Below are positions 1-9,999 of a DNA stretch of 64,000 bases, one piece after another (positions within the stretch are counted from its first letter, which is position 1; every line of letters starts with the position of its first letter). The position numbers and the translations under genes are program-made. This stretch comes from Verrucomicrobiales bacterium (GTDB taxonomy: Bacteria > Verrucomicrobiota > Verrucomicrobiia > Verrucomicrobiales > DEV007). The notes below the pieces were generated by a model. The model made no database searches, had not been told where the DNA came from, and was given only the letters and a program-made list of their open reading frames with translations. The stretch is from the NCBI GenBank assembly GCA_012960505.1, contig DUBC01000033.1:124001-188000 (forward strand). The letters run 5' to 3'.

Positions 1-1
1 T

Positions 2-79
2 GATATCGATGAGCCTTGGTTTGGCGAATTGTTATCGGCTATCGGTCAACCCAAGACCGGCAAGGTAACGGAGCATTAA
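2..79 (+). CDS. 3' end of an unidentified gene (partial)
   Basis: An open frame runs in from the left edge and ends with TAA at 77-79, giving about 25 residues (DIDEPWFGELLSAIGQPKTG then KVTEH). Codon use looks like real coding sequence, and the stop lies only 14 bases before the convergent stop of the next gene, which is typical spacing here. Too little is visible to name the product. The frame could be fortuitous. Confidence 0.4.
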   Translation, partial: DIDEPWFGELLSAIGQPKTGKVTEH

Positions 80-93
80 TAACATCAACTCGA

Positions 94-888
94 TTAATCA
101 AGGGACTTATACCAAGCCCAGTGCTCTTCTTTGAGCTGATCTATTGTTGGTATAGGATAAAATAGTAATTCTTTGTGGTGGGCTATCCAGAAACCGGTGC
201 GGTGTTGAGTGAAAGGAATTCTCCCGAAAGCGGCGTCCAGACTAATTCCTTTGAGGCCCTTTTCTGGTTTTGATCTGGCCTCGAGAATTTGTTCACGAAG
301 TTTATGTGCGTGGACGTTAGGTATTGGTGATTTGTGAAAAGGATCCGTTTCAAGTTCCGTAAGGAATTCATCAATATCAAAATCGATCTGATTGAATAGA
401 ACTTTCGGGGCCGATTTCGGCTGGTTAGGATCAGTGATATGTTCACCAAATTCTAAGGGTGTCATCCACGAAAGAACGATCGATCGCATCGGGGCAAGTT
501 CTTGGAAAGTTCTTAGATATCCCTGATCATGTTCTTTTTCATAAGGGGCACTTTCGAGCTTTAGTACCTTGCCGATGGCCGAAGTAATATAGAGTTCTTG
601 GAATGCTGAGAGATCAATGTGTTCCAATACCCTGTAAGTTGCCAAAAATTTAGTTCGTTTAGGTGCTCCTGATGCGTCTGGCTTAACTTCATCAATGTAT
701 TTGTCTATGTTGAGGAAGTCATGCCTGTAATCTATATCGATCTCAGCGAAAATGACCTGACCATGAAAGTAGCGTGAACTACCAAGAGTATAGTGTTTTC
801 CAAATTCATCCGGTGGCAGGTTCGAAGCTACTAGAGCGTAGTTCGGCCACATGATGACGTAGAGGTGTTTCTCGACTGCATTGTCCAT
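94..888 (-). CDS. Conserved-looking protein of unknown function with internal duplication
   Basis: I do not recognise this 264-residue protein. It has no signal peptide or membrane segment, so it is probably cytoplasmic. Two stretches resemble each other: around residues 20-55 (LPPDEFGKHY...VIFAEIDIDY) and 140-175 (MTPLEFGEHI...VLFNQIDFDI). Both contain P-x-EFG-x-H followed by V-(I/L)-F-x-(E/Q)-ID-x-D, which suggests two copies of one alpha/beta unit. The C-terminal part has a His-rich patch (FTQHRTGFWIAHHKELLFY). The ATG at 886-888 is the natural start; upstream lies a 51-base AT-rich gap to the amidase gene on the same strand, so the two may be co-transcribed. Function cannot be inferred from context. 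Confidence 0.75.
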   Translation of the reverse strand: MDNAVEKHLYVIMWPNYALVASNLPPDEFGKHYTLGSSRYFHGQVIFAEIDIDYRHDFLNIDKYIDEVKPDASGAPKRTKFLATYRVLEHIDLSAFQELYITSAIGKVLKLESAPYEKEHDQGYLRTFQELAPMRSIVLSWMTPLEFGEHITDPNQPKSAPKVLFNQIDFDIDEFLTELETDPFHKSPIPNVHAHKLREQILEARSKPEKGLKGISLDAAFGRIPFTQHRTGFWIAHHKELLFYPIPTIDQLKEEHWAWYKSLD

Positions 889-939
889 AATAATCGATTC
901 TCTTTTTTATTTTGCTTATGTCAAGCAGAGGTAATTTTC

Positions 940-1548
940 TTAGTTATTATTGCAATAAGCGGCTATTCCACTAGCAATTTCTTGGGCCAAAATGTTCCGG
1001 AACCAGCTTGAAGAGCATCTGGCCCCTTCCCAGCGATTGCTGATAAAGCCACATTCGACGAGCGCGGCGACTCCTTTAGTTTTTGTTAAAACTGCATAGT
1101 GGTATTTTTTACTGCCACGATCATTTGTATTAATGCGTTTGGCTAAACGGTTCTGAATGCTGCCTGCTAGTTTTTTTCCTTTCGGACTTATATAGAATGT
1201 TTCAATTCCTTTCACGGAGGAATTTGTGTGTGCATTAAAGTGAATGCTAACGAATATTGAATCTGAATATTTGTTGGCTAGGTATGCTCGATCTTTAATT
1301 GATACGAAACGATCTGATGTGCGAGTCATTGCAACTGTAATGCCTTTCTTTTTTAATAGCGTTTGGACCCGTTTTGCGACATCGAGGGTTAAAGTTTTTT
1401 CGGAAACGCCGTACCAGTGAGCGCCTTTGTCTTTTCCTCCATGCCCAGCATCAATAATGACCGTTTTTGCATCTGCAAAATTTAGACAAATTAGCCAAAC
1501 GATAATAAACGTTTTTGCGAATGGATTGAGGTAGGGTTTGGTTTGCAA
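940..1548 (-). CDS. N-acetylmuramoyl-L-alanine amidase (Amidase_3, AmiC/CwlD type)
   Basis: This is a zinc amidase that cleaves the amide bond between N-acetylmuramic acid and the stem peptide, so it should act on peptidoglycan outside the cytoplasmic membrane. Residues 1-27 form a signal peptide ending near ADA. The Amidase_3 fold starts at once with VIIDAGHGGKDKG. The expected zinc ligands and catalytic Glu are present: His36 (DAGHGG), Glu50 (SEKTL), His103 (SIHFNAH) and Glu165 (LVECGF). At 202 residues it is a minimal catalytic domain without AMIN or SPOR targeting domains, which makes a general turnover role as likely as a septation role. The DNA upstream towards hppA is very AT-rich and probably holds both promoters. 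Confidence 0.93.
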   Translation of the reverse strand: MQTKPYLNPFAKTFIIVWLICLNFADAKTVIIDAGHGGKDKGAHWYGVSEKTLTLDVAKRVQTLLKKKGITVAMTRTSDRFVSIKDRAYLANKYSDSIFVSIHFNAHTNSSVKGIETFYISPKGKKLAGSIQNRLAKRINTNDRGSKKYHYAVLTKTKGVAALVECGFISNRWEGARCSSSWFRNILAQEIASGIAAYCNNN

Positions 1549-1728
1549 AGCTTATTATAAATTAAATATAATAAATATTTAAGATAACCTAAATATAACA
1601 ATGGGCAAGGTAGAGATATGATGCCGATTTTTGATTTATAATAATATTAGGTTTTTTTCCCTTAAGAAGTTTGAAAAAAATCTACGATGGAGTATTAAAG
1701 ATCCACTCTATTAGGACTGATTAAGCAA

Positions 1729-3825
1729 ATGTTTTTAATACTGGCAAATTTTCTTATTGATAGCGGCATCCCTTTTTCTCTTTTCTTGGGCGCGATAGGG
1801 CTCGTCGTTGCTATTCTCTTGATCCGTTCAGTTGTTAAACAGTCTGTTGGCACTGAACTGATGAAAAAAGTGGCAGGTGCCATTGAGGACGGAGCAAAGG
1901 CTTACCTGAACCGTCAGGTGAAGACTATTAGTTTTATCTCTTTGTGCATTGCTTTGATTCTGTTTCTTATGTCGCAGGCCGAAAAAGTCCATGGTTCTAT
2001 GCCGATTGGATTTTTGATAGGAGCTGTATGTTCATTGGTAGCGGGGTACATAGGGATGCGCATTGCAGTCATGGCAAATGTCCGAACGACTCAGGCCGCT
2101 ACTGAAGATGAACGCAAAGCAATGAAAGTTGCTTTCAATGGAGGAGCGGTGACTGGTCTTTTAGTGGTTGGTTTAGCTCTTTTGTCGGTAGGTATCTTCT
2201 ACTTAATTATGGGAAAAGTTGATCCTGATGAACCTAAGGCCGTGGTGGACAGCTTGATAGGTTTGGCTCTTGGCGCTAGCCTTATTAGCGTGTTTGCTCG
2301 TTTGGGTGGTGGTATTTATACAAAAGCCGCAGACGTCGGTGCTGATTTAGTTGGGAAGATTGAGCAGGGACTGGATGAAGATGATCCTCGTAATCCAGCA
2401 ACGATTGCGGACAATGTTGGTGACAATGTTGGTGACTGTGCGGGAATGGCCGCAGATGTTTTTGAAACTTATGCGGTGAGTCTAATTGGAGCATTATTAC
2501 TAGGGACTTTGAATACTTCTCTTGGAGAATCTCAGGTAGCAGCTTTGACTTTGCCATTTCTCTTAGGAGGGCTTGCCATCATTGGCTCTATACTCGGCGT
2601 ACTTTGGGTGAATTTTCGTAAAGGAGGTGCTGCGAGGGTCTTAATGGAAGGCGTTTTCGTTGCTTCCTTGTTTTCAGCTATAGTTTATTGGCCAGTTTGT
2701 ACATGGATTGTGCCTGAAGGAGGATTGCAAATGAAGAGCGGCACATATACTGACCTTAATTTGTTCGGATGTGCGTTAGTTGGGATAGTCATGACGTTTG
2801 CGATTGTTCTGATTACTAATTATTACACTGCAACGCAGTACAGACCTGTAAATAAAATTGCCAAGGCTTCTCAGACTGGTCACGCTACTAACATTATAGC
2901 AGGTCTTGGTGTGGGGAACATGGCGACTGGCCTTCCTGTAGTTCTGATCTGTGCTGCGATATGGATTAGCCATTCACTCGCTGGACTGTACGGGATATCA
3001 ATTGCTGTGATGGCGATGCTTGCTTTGGCTGGGATTATCGTGTCTCTGGATGCTTTTGGTCCGATCACAGATAATGCTGGCGGTATTGCGGTGATGGCTG
3101 ATTTACCCGCGATTGTTCGTGAAAGAACTGATGCACTTGATGCTGTTGGCAATACGATGAAGGCAGTAACTAAAGGCTACGCTATTACCTCTGCAGGTGT
3201 TGCTGCGTTGGTTTTATTTGGTTCTTATTTTCTGGAATTAGAAGACCACATCGGACAGACCGTAACCTTTTCGCTTAAGGATCCTGTAGTGATCATTGGA
3301 ATGTTCATTGGTGGTTTATTGCCATTTATTTTCACAGCTTTGAGTATGGATGCGGTGGGGCGCGCTGCTGGTGCTGTGGTTGCAGAAGTTAGGCGTCAGA
3401 TCAGTGAACGTCCTGGAATTATGGAAGGTAAGGATGAACCTGAATATGCGAGGTGCGTGGATATTGTGACGAAGTCAGCTCTTCGCGAAATGATCATTCC
3501 AGCTCTTTTACCTATTGTAGTGGTTTTTGTTGTCTCTGCCATTCCGGCTTTATCCTATAAAGCACTTGGAGGCGTTCTTGTGGGCACTATCGTAACTGGT
3601 CTGTTCGTAGCGTTATCAATGACTGCGGCCGGAGGCGCTTGGGATAACGCCAAGAAACTGATTGAAGATGGTGCTTATGGAGGGAAGGGATCTGAAGCTC
3701 ATGCCGCTTCAATTACTGGTGATACGGTCGGAGACCCTTACAAAGACACTTCGGGTCCTGCTATTAATCCTATGATAAAGGTCACTAACATTGTAGCGAT
3801 CCTTGCTATTAAGGTCTTTTTCTAA
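1729..3825 (+). CDS. hppA: Membrane-bound proton-translocating pyrophosphatase, K+-independent type
   Basis: This integral membrane enzyme hydrolyses pyrophosphate and uses the energy to pump cations, normally H+ in this subgroup. It has 698 residues and many hydrophobic helices, as is usual. The PPi-binding signatures are clear: [18 protein letters not shown] at about 193-210, DNVGDNVGD at 228-236, and the C-terminal [14 protein letters not shown]. The residues that decide potassium dependence read [11 protein letters not shown], with Lys478 and Thr481; family knowledge links Lys at this place to K+-independent pumps. The start is ATG 1729, without an obvious ribosome binding site. It stands alone, with a convergent gene 20 bases downstream. 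It would salvage energy from biosynthetic PPi. H+ specificity is inferred from the clade. Confidence 0.95.
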   Translation: MFLILANFLIDSGIPFSLFLGAIGLVVAILLIRSVVKQSVGTELMKKVAGAIEDGAKAYLNRQVKTISFISLCIALILFLMSQAEKVHGSMPIGFLIGAVCSLVAGYIGMRIAVMANVRTTQAATEDERKAMKVAFNGGAVTGLLVVGLALLSVGIFYLIMGKVDPDEPKAVVDSLIGLALGASLISVFARLGGGIYTKAADVGADLVGKIEQGLDEDDPRNPATIADNVGDNVGDCAGMAADVFETYAVSLIGALLLGTLNTSLGESQVAALTLPFLLGGLAIIGSILGVLWVNFRKGGAARVLMEGVFVASLFSAIVYWPVCTWIVPEGGLQMKSGTYTDLNLFGCALVGIVMTFAIVLITNYYTATQYRPVNKIAKASQTGHATNIIAGLGVGNMATGLPVVLICAAIWISHSLAGLYGISIAVMAMLALAGIIVSLDAFGPITDNAGGIAVMADLPAIVRERTDALDAVGNTMKAVTKGYAITSAGVAALVLFGSYFLELEDHIGQTVTFSLKDPVVIIGMFIGGLLPFIFTALSMDAVGRAAGAVVAEVRRQISERPGIMEGKDEPEYARCVDIVTKSALREMIIPALLPIVVVFVVSAIPALSYKALGGVLVGTIVTGLFVALSMTAAGGAWDNAKKLIEDGAYGGKGSEAHAASITGDTVGDPYKDTSGPAINPMIKVTNIVAILAIKVFF

Positions 3826-3845
3826 AAGGGTTTTTATCAGGTCTT

Positions 3846-4787
3846 CTACCCACCGAACCCTCGCCCACGGCCCCATTGGCCTCGACGTCCGAATCCGCCT
3901 TTCTCAAGCCTTTCATTATATTTTTCTGTCTGCCCATCATTTAGAACGGAACGAATTGCATCTTCTTTTGTGATATCTTCAGCATTTGCCGATTCAGGCA
4001 AGGATGCTTCGATTCCTTCGATGGCCATGGATTCATCATATTCTGAGGACTTCTGTACAAGTATTCCAAAGACCTGATCTTCCTGCTCTTCGGAAAGTTC
4101 CAAAGTTTTGTTTATTCTATCTAATTCTGAAGTCGCCTGTCTCTGTACTCGTTCCGTTTTTTCTACAAGTTGCTCCCTCTCGTAGGTCGCATATTGATCA
4201 TCACTAAGTTCAGCCTTCATTATTTCATTAATCTTTGGTTCGTTTTGTGACCAGAACTCACCTTGTGATTCCATGATTTCACCGAAGGAACGATTTTCAT
4301 CATCGAGCTGGCTTTGGAAGCGTTTTGTTTCTTCTTTTACCATGCTGACCATCTTGTCTTTGATTGATTCAGTTTGGCTGTCTGAGAGCCCAAGATTTTC
4401 TTTTTGCTTTTCTATTTCTGAAGCGATCATCCGGTCAGCTCCTTGACTCATGGCGCCAGCAAAACCTTTCATTAATTTTCTTGCTTCCGGGCTATTTAAA
4501 AGTTGAGCGAAGGCTTCTTCTGGTCCAGCAGGTTCTTCGTCTTCAGAATCTTCAGTCTCTTCATTTATTTTAAAGGGAGTATTTTTCGGTTTGCTTGGAA
4601 TGTTACTGATCAGATTTGATTTACTTGGATTAGAACTGGTCTTATCAGAGCTATTTCCGTTTTCCGAAGAGCTTTCTTTTGTAGAGTTTGCATTTTCAGT
4701 GTCTTTATCTGATTTGAAGAGGGCCATGACGCCCAGTCCTAAAACAAAGGACAATGCCATGAACATAATTAATTGATTCGTTTTCAT
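3846..4787 (-). CDS. Membrane-anchored or exported LTxxQ-like helical protein
   Basis: This 313-residue protein has an N-terminal hydrophobic segment (about residues 6-24), which could be a signal anchor. A Ser/Asn/Glu-rich, probably disordered linker follows to about residue 95. The rest is a highly charged helical region. It carries several L-S-x-x-Q elements (LGLSDSQTES, LSDDQYATY, LELSEEQEDQ, LNDGQTEKY), like the LTxxQ motifs of the Spy/CpxP periplasmic chaperone family. That similarity is by pattern only. The C-terminus is a Gly/Arg-rich tail (GGFGRRGQWGRGRGFGG). A periplasmic stress or chaperone role is possible but not shown. It is transcribed alone, divergently from the sulfhydrylase gene. 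Confidence 0.75.
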   Translation of the reverse strand: MKTNQLIMFMALSFVLGLGVMALFKSDKDTENANSTKESSSENGNSSDKTSSNPSKSNLISNIPSKPKNTPFKINEETEDSEDEEPAGPEEAFAQLLNSPEARKLMKGFAGAMSQGADRMIASEIEKQKENLGLSDSQTESIKDKMVSMVKEETKRFQSQLDDENRSFGEIMESQGEFWSQNEPKINEIMKAELSDDQYATYEREQLVEKTERVQRQATSELDRINKTLELSEEQEDQVFGILVQKSSEYDESMAIEGIEASLPESANAEDITKEDAIRSVLNDGQTEKYNERLEKGGFGRRGQWGRGRGFGG

Positions 4788-4987
4788 AATTTACTTTATT
4801 TTTTTTGTAACTATAATCTAAAATATATTCTTTTCTACAATTGCTTATAAAGGTAAACGTTCAATTACCGAAAATTTGTCTTTTTTATCTAGCTAGCTCT
4901 GATTGTTAAGAGATTTTCTATATTATCTTCTATAATTTGATCAGATAAGCTTGTAATTCGCTATTAATTGCATTGTTTCTCGCGCCC

Positions 4988-6277
4988 ATGAAAATTGACA
5001 CTCTATGTTTGCACGGTGGTCATGCGCCCGACCTAACCACTAACGCGCGTGCCGTATCACTTTACCGGACATCTTCTTTTGTTTTTGATTCGACTGAACA
5101 CGCGGCCAATCTTTTTGCCCTTAAGGAATTAGGGAACATTTATACACGCTTGATGAATCCTACCACTGACGTGTTGGAAAAACGTGTCGCTTTATTGGAA
5201 GGGGCACATGAGATGGCTGGCCTTGGACTCGCTTCGGGTACTTCAGGAGTTTTTTATTCGATTATTAATCTAGCTGCTGCTGGAGATAATATTGTTTCGG
5301 CGCGTAACCTATACGGAGGCTCCTACACTCAGTTTAACGATATTCTCCCTTCTCTCGGAATTGAAGTCCGTTTCGTTGATTCGCAGGATCCTGCCAATTT
5401 TGCAGCAGCGGCTGATGATAAGACACGAGCATTCTTTACTGAAACAGTTTCTAATCCGGCCCTTGAAGTTGCTGATTTAGAAGCAATAGCATCTCATGCT
5501 AAGGAGTGCGGAGTTCCGTTGATTGTTGATTCCACCTTTTCGACTCCTTACCTGACTAATCCGCTTGCCCATGGAGCTGATATTGTAGTGCATTCACTTA
5601 CCAAATGGTTTGGCGGTCATGGCACAGGTATTGGTGGTGTAGTTGTTGACAGTGGTCGCTTTGACTGGTCAGCGGGTAAGCACCCTTTATTTGATGAACC
5701 GGATACGTCTTATAATGGTCTTAGGTGGGGTCACGACTTACCTGATATGCTTGCTCCTTTAGCTTATATTTTAAGAATGAGGACAGTGCCATTGCGTAAT
5801 TTAGGTGCTTGTATCTCACCTGATAATTCTTGGATGTTCCTTCAAGGTATAGAAACGTTGCCTCTACGAATGGAGCGTCATTGCGAGAATGCAAAGAGGG
5901 TCGCTGAACATTTATCGGATCATTCCTCAGTGGAGTGGGTCCGTTTTCCTGGGCTTGAATCGGATACTGAGTTTGAGAAAAATCAGAAGTATCTCAAAGG
6001 TAAGGGAGGGGCAATGGTTGTTTTCGGCATTAAGGGTGGTGCAGAAGCGGGTCAGAATTTCATTGAAAGTTGTGAGTTATTTTCTCATTTGGCGAATGTT
6101 GGAGATGCTAAGAGTCTTGCTATTCATCCGGCTACCACGACGCATTCTCAATTAAATGCTGAACAGCAGGCGGAAGGAGGCATTACTTCCGAACTCATTC
6201 GGTTGTCTGTTGGTATTGAGCATATTGATGATATTTTGGGTGATTTGGATCAGGCCCTTTCGGCTGCTACCAGTTAG
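4988..6277 (+). CDS. O-acetylhomoserine sulfhydrylase / Cys-Met metabolism PLP enzyme
   Basis: A cytoplasmic PLP enzyme of the Cys/Met metabolism family, most like O-acetylhomoserine aminocarboxypropyltransferase (MetY), which makes homocysteine from O-acetylhomoserine and sulfide. The N-terminus (MKIDTLCLHGG) and YTRLMNPTTDVLEKRVALLE are typical. The PLP lysine is Lys206 in SLTKWFGGHGTGIGG. The C-terminal HPATTTHSQL and RLSVGIEHIDDI elements agree with the family, and 429 residues is the usual MetY length; gamma-synthases and lyases are nearer 390. I chose ATG 4988 because an upstream in-frame TTG at 4973 would add only five unusual residues. No SAM riboswitch was recognised in the 200 bases upstream. 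Methionine gamma-lyase is the main alternative. Confidence 0.88.
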   Translation: MKIDTLCLHGGHAPDLTTNARAVSLYRTSSFVFDSTEHAANLFALKELGNIYTRLMNPTTDVLEKRVALLEGAHEMAGLGLASGTSGVFYSIINLAAAGDNIVSARNLYGGSYTQFNDILPSLGIEVRFVDSQDPANFAAAADDKTRAFFTETVSNPALEVADLEAIASHAKECGVPLIVDSTFSTPYLTNPLAHGADIVVHSLTKWFGGHGTGIGGVVVDSGRFDWSAGKHPLFDEPDTSYNGLRWGHDLPDMLAPLAYILRMRTVPLRNLGACISPDNSWMFLQGIETLPLRMERHCENAKRVAEHLSDHSSVEWVRFPGLESDTEFEKNQKYLKGKGGAMVVFGIKGGAEAGQNFIESCELFSHLANVGDAKSLAIHPATTTHSQLNAEQQAEGGITSELIRLSVGIEHIDDILGDLDQALSAATS

Positions 6278-6313
6278 TATTACTTCGATAGTATTTTGAC
6301 CAGCAAAGGTTAA

Positions 6314-7789
6314 TTAGGTAAACAGTTCATGAACTACTTTGGACTGACGGGTAATACTTGTGAGTCTTCGTTCGACACCAGCATCTGGGTACGTGAGCCT
6401 CTCATGATCTAGGCCGAAAAGATGTAATAACGTGGCCTGAAAGTCGTTGACGTGGACTGGGTTCTCTTCAGGTGCCCATCCTATTTCATCAGTGCTTCCG
6501 TAAGTTAGCCCGCCCCTAACACCGCCTCCCGCCATGAGTACAGTGAAAGCGTTCGAATGATGGTCTCGTCCCGTGTTCGCTTCCCTTCCTCTTCGGTTTT
6601 CGCCTAGTGGGGTTCTTCCGAATTCACCGGCCCAGACGACCAAAGTTTCATCAAGGAGTCCTCTTTCCTTCAGGTCATTTATGAGTGCGGCGACGGGTTG
6701 GTCTGACATTCCGGCATTGAATTCAAGTTCTTGATTAAGATTTGAGTGATGATCCCATGAGGCATGAATAATATTGATGAAGCGAACGCCTCTTTCGATC
6801 ATTCGTCTTGCCAACAAACAGTTCCGAGAAAAATCGGCATAAGCGTTCCCGTTACCTTTGCCTCGACCTCCGCCCTTCGGGAGTGCTCTATTGACTCCGT
6901 ACGAATCAAGGGTCTTCATTTTTTCTTTTGATAGATCGACAAGTTCAGGAGCTGCGGATTGCATTCTGAAGGCCAATTCATAGTTGGCAATCCTGCTTAA
7001 TATTTCAGGATCTTTATTCGTTCTATGGTGTGTTTTATTTAGCGACTGGAGTGCATCTAAACCTGCGCGCTGAAGTTCGTTAGGAAGTCCTCGCGGATTC
7101 TCAAGATTAAGTAGTGGGTTGCTGCCATTGCGTAAACGGACCCCAGCGTAATTTGATGGGAGGAAGCCGCTTTGCCAAAGAGTGGCTCCTCCGCTCGAAC
7201 CTCGGCCAGCTGTTAATACGATGTATCCTGGAAGATTTCGATTCTCCGTTCCTAGTCCATAGTTTATCCATGACCCGGTTGAGGGGAGGCCGAACCGGGC
7301 TTCGCCGCATTGCATCTGTAGCTGGCCTGGGTGATGATTGAACTGATCGGTATGCATGGAACGAACCATGCATATATCATCAGCGCATGTTGCGGTTCTT
7401 GGGAGGAGATCAGAGAACCACATTCCTGATTTACCATGTTGCTTAAATTTTCTTGGAGATCCCATCAGTACAGCTGATTCTTTCTGAAGAAACGCAAAGC
7501 GTTTTCCCTTGAGTAGGTCAGCGTTCATCTTTTGACCATTCAATTCATTGAGTTTGGGTTTGTAATCGAACAGATCAAGTTGTGAGGGGGCCCCAGCCAT
7601 GAATATGAAAATGCAATTCTTCGCTCTTGGAGCAAAGTGAGGTTTAGGTCCAAGAATTTTTTGTTTGGGGGAATTCGCTGCAAGTTCCTTAGAGAGCATA
7701 TGATGCAGCGCAATGCCTCCAATTCCTGACGCTGAGGTTGTCAGAAAGTCACGTCTCGTGTCACTTGTAAATTGATGATAGGAGTTCAT
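6314..7789 (-). CDS. DUF1501 family exported protein
   Basis: A 491-residue protein of the DUF1501 family, which is abundant in Planctomycetota and Verrucomicrobiota and distantly related to sulfatases/alkaline phosphatases. The N-terminus (RRDFLTTSASGIGGIALHHML) looks like a twin-arginine signal. FIFMAGAPSQLDLFDYKP and VWAGEFGRTP are family hallmarks, and the C-terminus has HVNDFQATLLHLFGLDHERLTYPDAG. Its ATG overlaps the TGA of the upstream DUF1549 gene by four bases (ATGA), so the two are translationally coupled. DUF1501 genes almost always follow a DUF1549/DUF1553 partner, as here. Enzymatic activity and substrate are unknown. Confidence 0.92.
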   Translation of the reverse strand: MNSYHQFTSDTRRDFLTTSASGIGGIALHHMLSKELAANSPKQKILGPKPHFAPRAKNCIFIFMAGAPSQLDLFDYKPKLNELNGQKMNADLLKGKRFAFLQKESAVLMGSPRKFKQHGKSGMWFSDLLPRTATCADDICMVRSMHTDQFNHHPGQLQMQCGEARFGLPSTGSWINYGLGTENRNLPGYIVLTAGRGSSGGATLWQSGFLPSNYAGVRLRNGSNPLLNLENPRGLPNELQRAGLDALQSLNKTHHRTNKDPEILSRIANYELAFRMQSAAPELVDLSKEKMKTLDSYGVNRALPKGGGRGKGNGNAYADFSRNCLLARRMIERGVRFINIIHASWDHHSNLNQELEFNAGMSDQPVAALINDLKERGLLDETLVVWAGEFGRTPLGENRRGREANTGRDHHSNAFTVLMAGGGVRGGLTYGSTDEIGWAPEENPVHVNDFQATLLHLFGLDHERLTYPDAGVERRLTSITRQSKVVHELFT

Positions 7790-9936
7790 TCGCGATTGAT
7801 GGTTTCGTCAAGATTGAGGAGAATGCGCGTCACAGTTATCCAAGAAGCAGTTTCATTGTCGTTTACCATCTCGCAAGAATATGCGCCTACCATTTTTTTT
7901 GCTTCTTCTGAGTTTACGGCATAATAAGATCGGCCCTTTTGGAGGAGTTTTATTATTTCATTGGTCTCTTGAGGTGATGGATTCCTTGCAACACAAAGAA
8001 CAAAAGAGGATTTGATCCGATCCTGATCGTCATTACATGATTTATCTGAAAGTATTCTTTTTGCAAATGCTTGAGCTGATTCATGAAACACTTCATTGCC
8101 CAGTGTTGCCAGTGCCATGATTGGGGTATTGGAATTGTTTCGCTTTGCTATAGTGACATTGGCATTAGGACAATCAAAGGTGATCAGATTAGGTTCTGGT
8201 GCGGTTCTTTTGAAAAAGGTGTACATTCCTCGCCGGTAACGATTGTCTCCGTTACTGGTCTTCCACTTAAAGCTTCCAGCGAAACTTTGTTCGGCTACTC
8301 CTTCTGGTATTGGTGGGAATACACTCGGCCCTCCAATCTTATGTTTTAGTAGTCCTGATATCGATAAAAATAGATCTCGAATGATTTCTCCATCAGTTCG
8401 GAATCGGTTCTGTCTATGAAATAATTTATTATCAGGATCAATTTGGGCAGGTTTTTTTCTTCGTTTGGTAGATTGCTTATACGTGTCAGACATGACTACG
8501 TATTTAATAAGACTTTTCCTGCTCCAATTCATAGTTATGAATTTTTCTGCTAGATGATCAAGGAGTCCGAGGTGAACTGGAGGTGAGGATCTGGTGCCGA
8601 AGTCTGCTTTTTGTTCAGTCAGACCTTTTCCAAAGAGTCGATACCAGATGTCATTCACAGCGACTCTTGTCGAGAGAGGATTTTTTTCATTAACTAGCCA
8701 CTGTGCAAGATCTAGGCGGTTTAATTTATTGTTGTTGGATAGTTTAATGGGGGATAAAGAATCAGGGGCTAACGGTAAGATTTCCCCTTTTTCTTTAATG
8801 GGTTGCAGGAAATCGCCTCGACGGAAAATGTAAGTTTCACGATCCTTCTGCTGCAATACTCTTACTTTTATTGTGCCATCCCCAAAACCTTTAGTAACTT
8901 CGGTTTCGCTTTCATCTGTATTGTTGAAGAATGCATAAAATTGATAAAAATCGCGCTGACTGATTGGATCATAAGGGTGGTTGTGGCATTGAGCGCATTC
9001 AAGAGTGAGTCCTAGCCAGACCGAGGCGGTAGTATTGGAGCGGTCAATTGTTCTTTTGGTTCGATCTTCTTCGGCGTCTACTCCTCCTTCTCGATTATAT
9101 AAGGTTTGACGGTGAAAGGCCGTTGCGAGGTGCTGTTCAGGTGTGGCATTTGGTAGAAGGTCTCCCGCAAGTTGTTCGATGGTGAACTGATCAAAGGGCA
9201 TGTCAGAATTGATTGAATCGATGACCCATTTTCTCCAGCGCCAAGCGTTCGGTCTGTTATTATCCTTTTCATAGCCATCCGAGTCAGCGTACCGGGCCCC
9301 ATCTAACCAGTGCCGGGCCCATCTTTCACCGAAGTGTGGAGAGCTAAGGAGTTTTTTCACGAGTCTTTCATATGCGTCATCTGACTCATCTGATTCGAAA
9401 GATAATATTTCTTCAGGTTCAGGAGGAAGCCCTAGAAGATCTAATGAGAGTCTTCTAATGAGAGTCCTTTTATCCGCGATTGGACTACGGTTTAATTTGG
9501 AAACTTTGAGATTTTCTTCAACGATACTGTCAATCGTTTGTTTTTTTTTCGGAGTTTCTTTGAGAGATTTGAAGGACCAATGTTTTGGCCATTTGGCTCC
9601 TTCTTTAACCCATTGATTTAGAGTTGTTATCTGTTCTTTTTTTAACGAGTTTTTGGGTGGCATCCTTTCTTCTTTGTCTGTGTGGTTGATACGGCTGATC
9701 AACTCACTTTTTTCCAGATTTCCAGACACGATGGGAATGAGTCCGGATTCAGATGCACTGAAAACGCTTTCTTTGTTGATTAAGTTAAGTCCAGATTTTG
9801 CTCGAATTCCCCCGTGGCATTTTGTGCAATGAGCATTCAGAATTGGTCTAACATCACGACTGAAGTCAATTTCTGCATTCGTTTTTGCCCATGAAAAAAT
9901 AATAAGGGCTGAGCATATAGCGGTTGCGACTTTCAT
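7786..9936 (-). CDS. Cytochrome-type DUF1549/DUF1553 (PSCyt1/PSCyt2/PSD1) protein
   Basis: A secreted 716-residue protein of the planctomycete-type cytochrome family. From ATG 9936 it has a signal peptide (MKVATAICSALIIFSWAKTN), then a PSCyt1 haem motif CTKCH (Cys37, Cys40, His41). DUF1549 follows (HFGERWARHWLDGARYADSDG; a second CxxCH-like motif in ECAQCHNHPYDP), then DUF1553 towards the C-terminus. A start at 10023 is possible but would overlap the divergent amidohydrolase gene and place 29 hydrophilic residues before the signal peptide, so 9936 is preferred. It is coupled to the DUF1501 gene by an ATGA overlap. The pair is thought to act outside the cytoplasmic membrane, possibly on polymer-derived substrates; that is a guess from the families' distribution. 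Confidence 0.92.
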   Translation of the reverse strand: MKVATAICSALIIFSWAKTNAEIDFSRDVRPILNAHCTKCHGGIRAKSGLNLINKESVFSASESGLIPIVSGNLEKSELISRINHTDKEERMPPKNSLKKEQITTLNQWVKEGAKWPKHWSFKSLKETPKKKQTIDSIVEENLKVSKLNRSPIADKRTLIRRLSLDLLGLPPEPEEILSFESDESDDAYERLVKKLLSSPHFGERWARHWLDGARYADSDGYEKDNNRPNAWRWRKWVIDSINSDMPFDQFTIEQLAGDLLPNATPEQHLATAFHRQTLYNREGGVDAEEDRTKRTIDRSNTTASVWLGLTLECAQCHNHPYDPISQRDFYQFYAFFNNTDESETEVTKGFGDGTIKVRVLQQKDRETYIFRRGDFLQPIKEKGEILPLAPDSLSPIKLSNNNKLNRLDLAQWLVNEKNPLSTRVAVNDIWYRLFGKGLTEQKADFGTRSSPPVHLGLLDHLAEKFITMNWSRKSLIKYVVMSDTYKQSTKRRKKPAQIDPDNKLFHRQNRFRTDGEIIRDLFLSISGLLKHKIGGPSVFPPIPEGVAEQSFAGSFKWKTSNGDNRYRRGMYTFFKRTAPEPNLITFDCPNANVTIAKRNNSNTPIMALATLGNEVFHESAQAFAKRILSDKSCNDDQDRIKSSFVLCVARNPSPQETNEIIKLLQKGRSYYAVNSEEAKKMVGAYSCEMVNDNETASWITVTRILLNLDETINRE

Positions 9937-9999
9937 CCTCAAGTGATTTAACTTATAGCAACGATAATGAATGGGTCTATTTTTTGATGATTTCTTTTT

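Noticed and set aside
4788-4987. Possible SAM riboswitch before the MetY-type gene
   Set aside because: The region is AT-rich and no conserved SAM-I or SAM-II core or terminator stem could be recognised by eye.
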